A stretch of DNA of 64,000 nucleotides from Olsenella sp. KH3B4. GTDB taxonomy: Bacteria > Actinomycetota > Coriobacteriia > Coriobacteriales > Atopobiaceae. Below are positions 8,101-17,090 of this stretch, in pieces. Where the stretch lies: NCBI GenBank assembly GCA_900111695.1, contig FOHD01000002.1, positions 186,001 to 250,000 on the forward strand, in the 5' to 3' direction. The stretch's first letter is position 1. Every line of letters begins with the position of its first letter. The notes beneath the pieces were generated by a model, which was given only the letters and a program-made list of their open reading frames with translations, was not told the DNA's origin and did not search any database. The translations under genes were made by a program, and so were the position numbers.

Positions 8101-8817
8101 CTATGAGTTTAAATGCCGTCCGCCGTAATAGTCATTAAGCGCTGCTAGGACCTCGTTTCGCTTTAATCTGCTCACCTGAATGACCTCTCCACCAACATTA
8201 ATGTCTTGCTTCCCCATTGCCTGGACACGAGCGAGATTGATTAGGTAGCACTTGTTGCAAAGCACAAAGGAAGCATCTGAGAGTTGACTCTCCACTTCCT
8301 TGAGCGAGCCCCGCGCCTTGAAAATGCCGTCATCGGTATGGAAAAACAAATAGTGGGCCGAGACCTCGACAAACCTGAGAGACTCCAGACGAACTATACG
8401 AATCCCGTCGCTGGTCTTCACCATCACCTTGCGCACCCGATCTCGTTCGACAAAGCGTAGTACCCTATCGAGCTTCACCTTGAACAGGTCGTACTCAACA
8501 GGCTTAACGATGAAATCCAAGGCATTTACTTCATAGCCGTTTGCGGCGAAGCGTGCCAAGTTGGTCACAAAAACCAGGGCAACCTCCTCGTCCATCTTGC
8601 GCAATTCCCGTGCCGCATCCATACCGTTCATCCCAGGCATGTCGATGTCGAGAAACACAATGTCATAATCCGCACGGTATCCGTCCAGGAAGCGAATCGG
8701 ATTCGCAAACATGCGCACGTCAAACTCCAATGACGCATCTTCACCATAGCGCTCAAGAACGTCCTGCAGTCGCCTTATGGAGTCCTGTTCATCCTCGATA
8801 ATCGCAATCCTCAGCAT
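8101..8817 (-). CDS. LytTR-family response regulator
   Basis: A 238-residue cytosolic regulator. The receiver domain spans about 1-120, with acidic pocket residues near E8/D9, phosphorylated D57 in FLDIDMPG, and K106 in VKPVEY. The C-terminal LytTR DNA-binding domain runs from about 135 to 232 (VMVKTSDGIRIVRL...VSRLKRNEVLAAL). It is first in an operon with the AgrC-like kinase. Candidate binding sites lie before the esterase and GH3 operons on either side, so it probably controls the island. The start at 8817 follows AGGAG. Confidence 0.92.
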   Translation of the reverse strand: MLRIAIIEDEQDSIRRLQDVLERYGEDASLEFDVRMFANPIRFLDGYRADYDIVFLDIDMPGMNGMDAARELRKMDEEVALVFVTNLARFAANGYEVNALDFIVKPVEYDLFKVKLDRVLRFVERDRVRKVMVKTSDGIRIVRLESLRFVEVSAHYLFFHTDDGIFKARGSLKEVESQLSDASFVLCNKCYLINLARVQAMGKQDINVGGEVIQVSRLKRNEVLAALNDYYGGRHLNS

Positions 8818-8875
8818 GTCTCCTTACTCCTCCCCCCCGCTGCAGTACGCCATGTCTCCCATGCACAACGCACAG

Positions 8876-8906
8876 GGGGGCGATGCCGACCTGCGACATC
8901 GCCCCC
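8876..8906 (-). terminator. Hairpin after the lipoprotein gene
   Basis: GGGGGCGATG (8876-8885) pairs with CATCGCCCCC (8897-8906), 22 bp beyond the lipoprotein stop on the minus strand and before the regulator gene. No T-run follows. Confidence 0.55.
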
Positions 8907-8928
8907 GGACCCCCCGAGCCTACTTGTC

Positions 8929-9393
8929 CTACTCGTCGTAGGTGAAGGTGCCGTTCGTCGTATTGACACTCACGGTCTGCTCCCCGTAATCCTCGAGGAT
9001 CGATGGATCATCCTTCGAAGTGGTGGGCGAGCCAGCCGCAACCTCAGTGCCCTCGGTTGGAGCGGACAGAGTCACCTTCTGGATGCCATCTGAATCCTTA
9101 TCACCAGCCTTGTATGTGCCTTGGTAGTTTACGGTGGTGTACATAACAACTACACCCGACTGCTGGACGATGTAGTCGCCGTCGACCATAGTGTAGGTTC
9201 CGTCCGAGTTAAGAATAAGCTGGTCGACAAACGCATCCCAGCAGTCACCCTCATAGCCTGGGGTTTGCTGAGCAGAGTTGGCAGTGTAGGTGGTATAGGA
9301 TGGGCCAGAGCTGTTCGAGCAACCAGCGAGACCAACTGAAGCAGCAAGGACACCGGCGAGGACGACTGGCGCAAGCTTCTTTCCAAACTTCAT
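8929..9393 (-). CDS. Small secreted lipoprotein of unknown function
   Basis: A 154-residue protein with a classical Sec lipoprotein signal (MKFGKKLAPVV...VGLAGC). The mature part has repeated short beta-like stretches ending in acidic/Thr segments (NSDGTYTMVDGDY, NTTNGTFTYDE). I do not recognise a family. The start is the ATG at 9393, preceded by GGAAGAG; the in-frame ATGs upstream lack a signal-peptide context. It lies 118 bp after the GH3 gene on the same strand and may be cotranscribed with it, suggesting a surface role in carbohydrate capture or enzyme anchoring. Confidence 0.75.
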   Translation of the reverse strand: MKFGKKLAPVVLAGVLAASVGLAGCSNSSGPSYTTYTANSAQQTPGYEGDCWDAFVDQLILNSDGTYTMVDGDYIVQQSGVVVMYTTVNYQGTYKAGDKDSDGIQKVTLSAPTEGTEVAAGSPTTSKDDPSILEDYGEQTVSVNTTNGTFTYDE

Positions 9394-9511
9394 TTTTCTC
9401 TTCCAATCAATCGTTGAAACATGATTCATCATGCAGAGCTAAACCCAACCGGATTCCCAATCGCCTCCCACACCTCCCTCAAAATCACAGGGAAACCACT
9501 GGGTGAGATAC

Positions 9512-12500
9512 CTACTTAGCCTTTGCCTCGGTCTTGTTCTTTCTGCGTGAAAGAATGCCGTGAGCAACGAGGGCGATACCGGAAACACCAAGGACTGCCT
9601 CAACAACATATGCAGCAATTTGCCAAGTCGAGAGCGCGTAGACAATCTGGTCGCCCGCTGAGGTTTCGTTGACGGTGTTTGAGTTTGCCTGGGTATACAG
9701 GCAATTTTTCATTGCTGCCCTCATAGCCTTGATGGACGAGGGGTTAGACTGATCCTTGAACTTTGAAGGGAGGGTGGCCGTGTTTGCCAGCATGAGATCG
9801 TTTCCTGACGAGACACCTTCCTCCATGTTCATGAAATCGGAGGAGTTGTAGTCGGTAATAACGGTGCCCTCAAATCCCCATTCGTCGCGTAGAACACCCT
9901 TCAGAAGTTCGTCGCAACCGCCAGTCCACGTGTCACCAATGCGGTTAAAGGAGCTCATTATTCCCGTAGTTGCACGGATAGTCTTAGTCTGGGTATTGCC
10001 CTGCTCGTCAAGATAGCTCTCTTCAACCACAGGCATCTCCACAGCAATTTGGAATGCCTTAAGATAAATCTCTCGCATTGCTTGCTCGTTTGCCCAAACA
10101 CAAAAGCCATTGTTGGTGCGGTGAAGCTCTTCGTCATTTAGCGCAAAGTGCTTCATGTAGCAGGTGACGCCCTTCGTCGCAGCCCCCTGGATGGTGCCAG
10201 CACAGATAGTGCCGGAAAGCACTGGGTCTTCGGAGTAGTACTCGAAATTGCGCCCCGAGAATGCGCTGCGATGAATATTGCAGCCAGGGGCATACCAGCC
10301 GTTCTCCGAGCCAGCAAGCGCCTCATTGCCAACTGCAACGCCATATTCCTGGGCGAGCTCAACATTGAAGGTGGCAGCTGTAAGGGTAGAGGAGCAGTTA
10401 AAGTTACCGGTAGTCGACATTCCCACGCCACCATACTGCTTAAGGCCGGCAGGTCCATCGGTTGCTTTTGATGCGGGGAGATTCACGCTGGCTATTGCGG
10501 GAGTACCCTGGTTGCCACCGGAGATATATGCCACCATATCCTTGACGCTCAGCTGATCAAGCAACTCATCCCATTTGGGATCGTCATAGGTAAGACCACG
10601 CATGCCCACCACAGAGAGTCCATTGGAGGCTTCAGTCGTTGGCTTGGAATCCGATGAGTCGTAGTAATCAGGAGTGTACTTGCCAAATGCGCTGATGACC
10701 TCATCGGAAGCAGTAAGATCTGCTGCCGTCGGTGAAGTTGGCCAAGAGCCAGAGAAATTGGAGCGCGTGAGGTTTACAGCCTTACCTTCTTTAGGGTTAC
10801 TGTAGTCCACAAAATGCGAGCTTACGTTGTCAAAACGATTTGTAGCTGCAACAACCTCGTGCGATGACTTATAGTCCTCGCTCATGTTGACAGCGTCACC
10901 GGTTTGGTCCTCTATCTCAGTAGGACGAGGATTCGAGGAGTCGTAAATAACTTTCTCGGGGACGTTGTACGTATAGGTGCAGTTCTCACCATAGACCTCG
11001 TGAGCATTCTTGCGCACGCTGATAACGTAATCTCCAGCGTCCAGGACATAGCAGCCAGCATCCTTATAGTCATAAGAGGCCATTTCGTCCACATTCCAGC
11101 TGACCGTAACGTCCTCGGATTCGCCGGGCTCGAGGAGCTTTGTCTTTCCGAATCCGCCAAGCACCACGGCGCTCTTCTCAACCGTGCCGTCATATGGAGC
11201 AGAGTAATACACCTGAACGGCGTCACGTCCGGCAACATCACCAGTGTTGGTAACTGTCACCGTGGCGTTCACTTTCCCATCGGAAACATCACAGGACTTT
11301 AGCTCCTGGTCAAACGTAGTATACGAGAGCCCATATCCAAAGGGATACACAACTGCTGAGTCATAATCAATTGCCCCGTCGGCGTAAGCGGTCTCGTAGT
11401 ACCTGTAGCCAACGTAAATGCCTTCCTCATAGTCAACGGTATAGGCATCGCCAAGAGCATTGCTCTTGTCTACGTTACTGTACTTGCGAGAGTTGGTGTT
11501 AGGAAACGTTGGATCAGCAGTAAGGTCAGCGGCCCAAGTATCAACAGTATGCCCAGAGGGGTTGATCTCGCCCTTGAGAATTTCGGCCAGAGCCTCGGTT
11601 CCCGTCGAACCGGGGTAGCTCATCCACACAATTGCAGAGATCCGGGGGTCATTCTGAAGGTCTCCCAATTCCATAACATTTGCTGAGTTGATAACCACAA
11701 CCACCTTGTCAAAGTGGGACTCAGCAAGCTGGATAAGATCTATTTCTTCCTTGCTAAGCTCAAGCTGGTGCTGTCCGTCTTCGTAGTTAGCTACCTCAGC
11801 TATCGAAGAGTCCATGGCAGTTGACCCGTCAAGCGTGGATTTAAGATTCGTAGAGAAATCAACGCCTTCGCCACCCTGACGACCTAGAACCACAATCGCT
11901 GCGTCGTTGTAGTCAGCGAAGCTCGAAAGAACCTCTCCCGAATAATAGGACTGGGGAAACTCGCCAATGTAATAAGTCTGCTTTGACGGGTCATCCATCT
12001 GGTTATTTGCCGTCGGAACGCTGTCGAGATTGGCCGAATACATGTCGGTAACGGTGGTGTTCACCTGGAAGCCCTCGTTTGTGAGAGCATCAACCAAACT
12101 CGTTGCCTGCGAAGCGTCGCCGGAACCAGACCCCGTACCGCCAATAATGGTGTCTACGCTTCGACGACCAAGCAGGGTTACCTTTGGGCTGTCGCCCTTG
12201 ATGGGCAGCGTACCATCATTGTTTTTGAGGAGTGTGATACCCTCCTCAGCAATCTTTCGGGTAACTTCACGTGCCGCACTTGTCGCCTCATCCCCAGAGG
12301 CATAGTCATTCTTGTAGTAGGCGGTATCCCAGTTCTCGGAGCCTGGCTTGTGCGAAACTGTCATTTGCCCGCGACCAACATAGGCGTCGAGCACACCAGA
12401 GAACATGCTCGTACCCACGAATACCAAAGCCGCAAGAACAAGAAACGCCCCACCGAGAACGACTGAGACTTTTCCCCTCCTCTTTCCCTTGGGCTTCGAA

Positions 12501-12547
12501 GCCGGTAAGACTATATTCTTCTCCGCTCTGCCCTTTCCCATCTTCAC
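9512..12547 (-). CDS. Membrane-anchored glycoside hydrolase family 3 (beta-glucosidase-like), reversed domain order
   Basis: A 1011-residue GH3 protein. A basic N-terminus and one transmembrane segment (about 27-48) precede the GH3 C-terminal-type domain (about 90-380, with LLKNNDGTLPI and VYPFGYGLSYT). A fibronectin-III-like region follows (about 385-510), then the TIM-barrel domain (about 620-930) with CYMKHFALND and the nucleophile Asp in VITDYN. A second transmembrane helix and a basic tail (RRKNK) end the protein. The swapped domain order is known in some GH3 enzymes. Two membrane anchors suggest the catalytic part sits on the outer face. The GTG start at 12547 has AGGAGGG; an ATG two codons on is possible. 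Substrate unknown. Confidence 0.9.
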   Translation of the reverse strand: MKMGKGRAEKNIVLPASKPKGKRRGKVSVVLGGAFLVLAALVFVGTSMFSGVLDAYVGRGQMTVSHKPGSENWDTAYYKNDYASGDEATSAAREVTRKIAEEGITLLKNNDGTLPIKGDSPKVTLLGRRSVDTIIGGTGSGSGDASQATSLVDALTNEGFQVNTTVTDMYSANLDSVPTANNQMDDPSKQTYYIGEFPQSYYSGEVLSSFADYNDAAIVVLGRQGGEGVDFSTNLKSTLDGSTAMDSSIAEVANYEDGQHQLELSKEEIDLIQLAESHFDKVVVVINSANVMELGDLQNDPRISAIVWMSYPGSTGTEALAEILKGEINPSGHTVDTWAADLTADPTFPNTNSRKYSNVDKSNALGDAYTVDYEEGIYVGYRYYETAYADGAIDYDSAVVYPFGYGLSYTTFDQELKSCDVSDGKVNATVTVTNTGDVAGRDAVQVYYSAPYDGTVEKSAVVLGGFGKTKLLEPGESEDVTVSWNVDEMASYDYKDAGCYVLDAGDYVISVRKNAHEVYGENCTYTYNVPEKVIYDSSNPRPTEIEDQTGDAVNMSEDYKSSHEVVAATNRFDNVSSHFVDYSNPKEGKAVNLTRSNFSGSWPTSPTAADLTASDEVISAFGKYTPDYYDSSDSKPTTEASNGLSVVGMRGLTYDDPKWDELLDQLSVKDMVAYISGGNQGTPAIASVNLPASKATDGPAGLKQYGGVGMSTTGNFNCSSTLTAATFNVELAQEYGVAVGNEALAGSENGWYAPGCNIHRSAFSGRNFEYYSEDPVLSGTICAGTIQGAATKGVTCYMKHFALNDEELHRTNNGFCVWANEQAMREIYLKAFQIAVEMPVVEESYLDEQGNTQTKTIRATTGIMSSFNRIGDTWTGGCDELLKGVLRDEWGFEGTVITDYNSSDFMNMEEGVSSGNDLMLANTATLPSKFKDQSNPSSIKAMRAAMKNCLYTQANSNTVNETSAGDQIVYALSTWQIAAYVVEAVLGVSGIALVAHGILSRRKNKTEAKAK

Positions 12548-12638
12548 GCTTCTTCTCCCTCCTTGTCAGTGGGTAAACGCGTTTCGGGAACAACCGCAGC
12601 ACTGCGATGACATGAAAGCCATCCGGGCAACCAGCACC

Positions 12639-12735
12639 ACACGACTTGGTCTACCTCGAAAAACGCGTATATATTGCTTTGGGAAAGGTTATAAAGAAGG
12701 CCAATACATCCCAACCACACTGGCAGGAACTGTAG
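12639..12735 (-). promoter_or_regulatory. Candidate LytTR operator upstream of the GH3 operon
   Basis: On the minus strand ACAGTTCCTGCCAGTGTGG starts at 12733 and AGTCGTGT at 12646, matching the esterase-promoter elements at 6741 and 6695. The spacing differs by 41 bp, close to four helical turns. An AAACGCGTTT palindrome (about 12574-12583) lies nearer the gene. Positions 12548-12788 hold no gene. Confidence 0.35.
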
Positions 12736-12788
12736 GGATACGGGCCTGAAATGAACACGTGACAGCCTGAAGCTGCCCCTTCGTTTTT

Positions 12789-13014
12789 GCCCGCAGGCAG
12801 CGAGCGGTCATCGGGCGGTGCCGCGCCTACAAGGTCATCGTGACGGCCAGCGAGGATGCGGCGCTGCACGCCGTCTTCGATGACGTGCTGGCATTTGGTA
12901 GGGACGCAAGTGAGGGCTCGTCGCTCCACCGAATCTATGCCACCTTTGGGGTCACGTACTTCTTCGACCGGCTGTTCGCCCAGTACGCACGCACGTTTGA
13001 CTCGCTGCCGTAGG
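12789..13014 (+). pseudogene. 3' fragment of the SIS-domain gene (right copy of direct repeat)
   Basis: Still in frame, this encodes about 74 residues (ARRQR...RTFDSLP, then a stop) nearly identical to the C-terminus of the 3662-4276 product. There is no start codon or ribosome site and the first two thirds are missing. The matching block continues to 13022. Amino-acid changes are few (for example R for H, V for I, S for P), so it diverged recently or has been homogenised. It is the right border of the 8.5-kb island. Confidence 0.88.
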
Positions 13015-13168
13015 GATACAGCTGCAGCATTTTTGGGTGCAGCGTGGCGGGGTTCTGAATGTGTACGATTTGATGGCGGCAGATAGTAGCAAACTGGGCT
13101 TTTCAGTCGCTTGAATACCAAATTGCACACATTGCGATAAGAACTCCGAGATTTTGGACGGTTAGGTA

Positions 13169-13206
13169 TTTATCGGACGGTTAGGGTCCTCTAACCGTCC
13201 GATAAA
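13169..13206. terminator. Perfect 16-bp hairpin between convergent regions
   Basis: TTTATCGGACGGTTAG (13169-13184) and CTAACCGTCCGATAAA (13191-13206) pair perfectly around a 6-nt loop. An extra GGACGGTTAGG lies just upstream (13156-13166). It separates the pseudogene from the minus-strand gene ending at 13286 and could stop transcription both ways. An imperfect 13-bp inverted pair, TGTGTACGATTTG (about 13059) and CAAATTGCACACA (about 13121), precedes it. Confidence 0.65.
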
Positions 13207-13285
13207 TGCGGCACCCCACCCTTCGACGCCGGATTTCGCCATGTAGGAAGGGTTAAACGGAGAGAGCACGCGTCACTGTTGTTAC

Positions 13286-14668
13286 CTAGCGCGAGGACCC
13301 TTGGCCACCGGAGGACTTGCGCGTGCGAGAAGTGCGCTTGGTGCCGGTTGTGGGCTTCTTCGCTGCCGCAGGCTTCTTCCTTGTCGCCGGCTTCTTCGCT
13401 GACGCGGGCTTCGCTGCCGCAGGCTTTGCTGCCGCCTCGTCAAGCACGGATTGCAGCTTGGCCTTTGCCGCTGCCTCGCGCTCGCGCGTTGCCTCGACAG
13501 CCTCCTTTGCCTGCGCAACATCGCTCTCAGCCGCGACACACTCGGACTTCGCACTGGCTACCGCCGCCTCGGCCTCACCGGCAATCCACTGCGCCGAGGC
13601 AAGCTCGGCGGCCGCCTTGTCGGCTTCCACCTGGGCCTCGTTGCCCTTGCGGATGGCATCCTCGAGCAACGCGGCAATGCGGTCCTTCTCGGCCCACGCA
13701 TCCCGCGCAAGCGCCGAGAGACGCTCGGCCTCGCTTTCGTGCTCGGCAACGGACTGCTGCTCTGCCTTGGTGCGCTCCTCGGCGGCAGCAAGCACGTCGC
13801 GCGCCTTGGCGAGGTGCTCCTTGGCCTGCTCAAGCCTCTTTCCTGCATCAGCAAAAGCCGCGCTGGCGCTCTGAGCAGCTGCCCGCGCATCTCCCACAAC
13901 AGAGGCAGCGTGTCTGCGCTGCAGCCCGCCCTCCTCGACCAGGCACGGAAGCAGCTGACGAGCTTCCTCCTGCCACCAGCCCCAGCTATGGTCAACGTCG
14001 GCACCCCAGTACTCAAACGTGGCGGCAACGCCAGCAGACGCGAGCTCGCCCTGAAGCGTGCGCTGGGTCTCGCCGCCCTCCTCGCCAGCACCCGTCCCGC
14101 ACACAAACGCAAGCTGAGAGCCGGACAGCCCCTCTACCAGAAGCGGATTGTCGCCAAGTCCCCGCGCGAGGTCAACGGGCGAGAAAGCACGCCATCCGTC
14201 GTTCATGGCGTCGCCCACCACCCACGCGGCGTCATAGGTGCCAGAGAGCGCGAGGAGTCCGCCATAGAGTTTGGGTCGACGCAGCATGGCGATGGTCGCG
14301 TTGAGGGCACCGATTCCCGCGCCGGCGACAATGGGGGCCCCGGCGCCTGGCGCCTCGTCGCTCACCAGCTGGACAAGCTCGTTCTCGACCAGGTCGAAGT
14401 AACCGCCAAGGCTCGCAAGTCGGTAGTCGGTGGGAGCAAAGCCCGCATACCAGCTGGCCCCGTCGGCGGAGTCCACGCAGAAGAGCCGCACGCGCCCGGC
14501 GTCAATGAGCCCGGCCAGCGCGTCGACCATACCGCCATCCTCCCAGCTTGCGCATGAGGAATTGCCCTCCGGAAACACGATAACCGGCCGGCCGGCAGTG
14601 CCGTACAGCGTCACGTCAAAATCTCCGTCGACACCATCGCGGTGCAGGGTGAAGTCCTTGGTCTCCAT
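13286..14668 (-). CDS. Esterase-like alpha/beta hydrolase with long coiled-coil and Lys/Ala tail
   Basis: A 460-residue protein in three parts. Residues 1-245 resemble putative esterases (VIVFPEGNSSCASWEDGGM, a core around APIVAGAGIGALNAT, and a late WGADVDHSWGWW with a possible catalytic His). The usual GxSxG elbow is replaced by GAGIGA, so the hydrolase may be inactive. Residues 250-400 form a long Ala/Glu/Lys coiled coil. The last 55 residues are a Lys/Ala/Pro repeat (AAAKPASAKKP...) like histone-H1-type or nucleic-acid-binding tails. The start at 14668 has GGAGGCAAC. No operon partner. The domain fusion is clear; the function is not. Confidence 0.7.
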   Translation of the reverse strand: METKDFTLHRDGVDGDFDVTLYGTAGRPVIVFPEGNSSCASWEDGGMVDALAGLIDAGRVRLFCVDSADGASWYAGFAPTDYRLASLGGYFDLVENELVQLVSDEAPGAGAPIVAGAGIGALNATIAMLRRPKLYGGLLALSGTYDAAWVVGDAMNDGWRAFSPVDLARGLGDNPLLVEGLSGSQLAFVCGTGAGEEGGETQRTLQGELASAGVAATFEYWGADVDHSWGWWQEEARQLLPCLVEEGGLQRRHAASVVGDARAAAQSASAAFADAGKRLEQAKEHLAKARDVLAAAEERTKAEQQSVAEHESEAERLSALARDAWAEKDRIAALLEDAIRKGNEAQVEADKAAAELASAQWIAGEAEAAVASAKSECVAAESDVAQAKEAVEATREREAAAKAKLQSVLDEAAAKPAAAKPASAKKPATRKKPAAAKKPTTGTKRTSRTRKSSGGQGSSR

Positions 14669-14831
14669 GTTGCCTCCGTCTCGCGTTCCCGATGCCTCCA
14701 TTTTGCGCCATTGCGGCCGGTGAGCCAAACGCCATTGCCGCCCACGTGCCGAACGGCGGTCCAAGCCGCTCGCCAAACGTCCCGTCCCCCCAAAGCGTTA
14801 GGTATTGTTATGATGACCGGCGAGCGGGGAG

Positions 14832-15860
14832 TTGGGGCCGGCGGGCAGGCGCGTGGCCGTTGCCTGCCTCGCCGCGCTCCTGGTAGTCCTCGCGTTTGTC
14901 TCGTTTACCGTGGGCACCTACAGCATGACGGCCGAGCAGCTCCTCTCGACGATACGGGCGTTTGTTGCCGGCTCCATCGCGGACGCCGAGACCTCGCGCT
15001 CTGTGGCGGTGCTCTTCTCCATCCGCATCCCTCGCGTGCTTCTAGCCTGCGCCGTGGGAGCAGCGCTTGCTGTGTCCGGTGCCGCCTACCAGGGCATATT
15101 TCGAAATCCCATGGTGAGCCCGGACATCCTGGGCGTGAGCAATGCCGCAAGCGTGGGCGTTGCGCTGGGGCTCCTCTGGGGTTTCCCCACCGTGGTGGTG
15201 CACGCGATGTCCTTCGCGTTTGGCATTGGCGCCGTGGCGCTGGTACTTCTCGTCTCCCACGTGGCAACGAGAAGGTCCGCCGACGCGACGCTGGTGATGA
15301 TCCTCTCGGGCGTGGTCATTGGCTCGCTTGGCCAGGCGGTTCTCTCGCTGGTGAAGTACATCGCCGATCCCGACAACACGCTGCCTGCCATCACCTACTG
15401 ACTCATGGGCAGTTTCGCGAGGTCCGGCAACGCGCTGAACGTGCTCATCATGGCAGGCGTGCTGGCGGTTGGCTCCGTCACGCTGCTGGCACTTCGCTGG
15501 CGTCTCAACGCGCTCTCGTTTGGCGACGAGGAGGCGCGCTCGCTCGGCGTCGACGTGCGTCGCTGCCGCCTGTTGGTGATTGGTGCCTCCACGCTCATGA
15601 CGGCCGTCTCGGTGTGCTTCTGCGGCGTCATCGGCTGGGTGGGCCTCGTGATTCCCCACATCGTGAGGCTTGCGACCGGTCCGGACTACCGCTCGCTCAT
15701 TCCCGCGTGCCTTCTCACCGACGCCTGCTTCATGCTTGCCGTCGACGACGTGGCGCGCGTCCTGGTGCCGGGCGAGCTTCCCGTTGGCGTGCTCACCGCA
15801 CTTGTCGGCGCGCCGCTCTTTGTCTACATGCTTGCCCGCAACCAGCGGCGGGCCTACTAA
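14832..15860 (+). pseudogene. FecCD/BtuC-type ABC permease interrupted by an in-frame TGA
   Basis: The protein matches the FecCD/BtuC permease family along its length: SIRIPRVLLACAVGAALAVSGAAYQGIFRNPMVSPDILGVSNAAS in the first half and CGVIGWVGLVIPHIVRLATG in the second. A TGA at 15399-15401 falls where the family has Trp (AITY-W-LMGSFA), after which the same frame continues to 15860. The 5' end is also weak: only TTG or GTG starts in frame, with a TGA just upstream. With its damaged partner ATPase and no binding protein in view, the importer looks dead. Family members carry iron-siderophores, cobalamin or, as in MolBC, molybdate. Confidence 0.85.
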
Positions 15861-15904
15861 ACGGCGGCCAGACTTCCCAGCCGCCGCACGAGGGGAGAAA
15901 GGCC

Positions 15905-17075
15905 ATGAGGGACCACTCCGCACACGTCACACTCACAAGGGAGCAGGCCATCGATGCGCTGCTCACGCATATGGGCACCGCATCCGCAACGGAACTCGTG
16001 GGCATTCGCGACGCATGGGGGCGCGTCTGCGCCGCAGACTGTCGGGCGGCTACCGACGTACCCAACGCCACGTGCGCCCAGATGGACGGCATTGCCGTGC
16101 GCTCTGCGGACTTCGTGGACGGCATACCGGACACCTCTCTTTGGAGGCCTGGCCGGGACTTTGGCTGGGCAAACACCGGGACGGCCATGCCGGCGGGCTT
16201 CGACTCTGTGATTCCCATCGAAGGGGTTCACTTCCCCAAGGCGCCAACGCTGGACGAGAAGGACCCCGGCGCGCCCCTGCTCGACGCCGCGCCGCGCACG
16301 GCGGGCGCCTTCTGCCGCCAGCGCGGCTGCGACTTTGCCTTCGGCGACGTGGCGCACGCGGGCGAGCTGGCGTGCATCCTGGGCGCAAACGGCAGTGGCA
16401 AGACCACCACACTCCGCGCGATTCTGGGCCTAGTCGCCCCAACAGAGGGAGACGTCCTGGTAGAAGGCGCCTCCACGCTGGGCCTCTCTGACCTTGCGCG
16501 AGCGCGCATCTTTGCCTACGTGCCGCAGGCAAGCGAGCCGCCCTTTCCCTACCTCGTGCAGGACGTGGTCATGCTCGGGCGCACCCCGCACCTGCGGGGC
16601 TCGCAGGTCCCGGGGACACGGGACGAGAAGGCCGCCCGCAACGCCATGGCGCGCATGGGCATCCTGGGCATCGCCGAGCGACCGTTCACGCAGCTTTCCG
16701 GCGGGCAGCGCCAGCTCGTGCTCATCGCGCGCCCTCGCTCAAGAACCGCGCGTGCTGGTGATGGACGAACCCACGGCAAGTCTCGACTTTGGCAACCAGC
16801 TTCACGTGCTCACGCAGGCTCGGGAGCTGGCACGCGACGGCATGGCGGTGCTGATGGTCACACACGACCCGGACCACGCGCTTGCCTTTGCCGACAGGGT
16901 TGTGCTCGTGGAGAATGGCCTGGTTACGGCCGAGGGAACACCAGACAGCGTTCTTACCGACGCGGTTCTCAGCCAGGTCTACCGAACACCCGTCCACGTG
17001 GCCCGCGTCGCCGGCGGCGTGGGTTGGTGCGAGCAACGCGTCTGCGTACCGGGCTTACGCCCCCAAGGCCGCTAG
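15905..17075 (+). pseudogene. MoeA fragment fused to ABC importer ATPase, frameshifted
   Basis: From the ATG at 15905 (GGGGAGAAAGG upstream) about 150 residues match the N-terminal part of MoeA, molybdenum insertase (TREQAIDALLTHM, CAQMDGIAVRSADF, then RQRGCDFAFGDV). Directly after GDVAHAGE the sequence becomes an ABC ATPase of BtuD/FecE type with Walker A GANGSGKTTT and signature LSGGQ, lacking the usual first 20-25 residues. After LVLIAR the frame shifts: restoring one GC dinucleotide in the GCGCGC tract near 16727 gives ALAQEPRVLVMDEPTASLDFG. The remainder runs to 17075. A deletion joining moeA to the ATPase is the simplest history. Confidence 0.85.
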
Positions 17076-17090
17076 GGGCTCGCCCGCGGT

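Noticed and set aside
4286..12788. Integrative element with its own integrase
   Set aside because: No integrase, transposase or excisionase gene is found between the direct repeats.
15399..15401. Selenocysteine codon in the permease
   Set aside because: The position is a conserved Trp, no convincing SECIS hairpin follows, and the partner ATPase is also broken.
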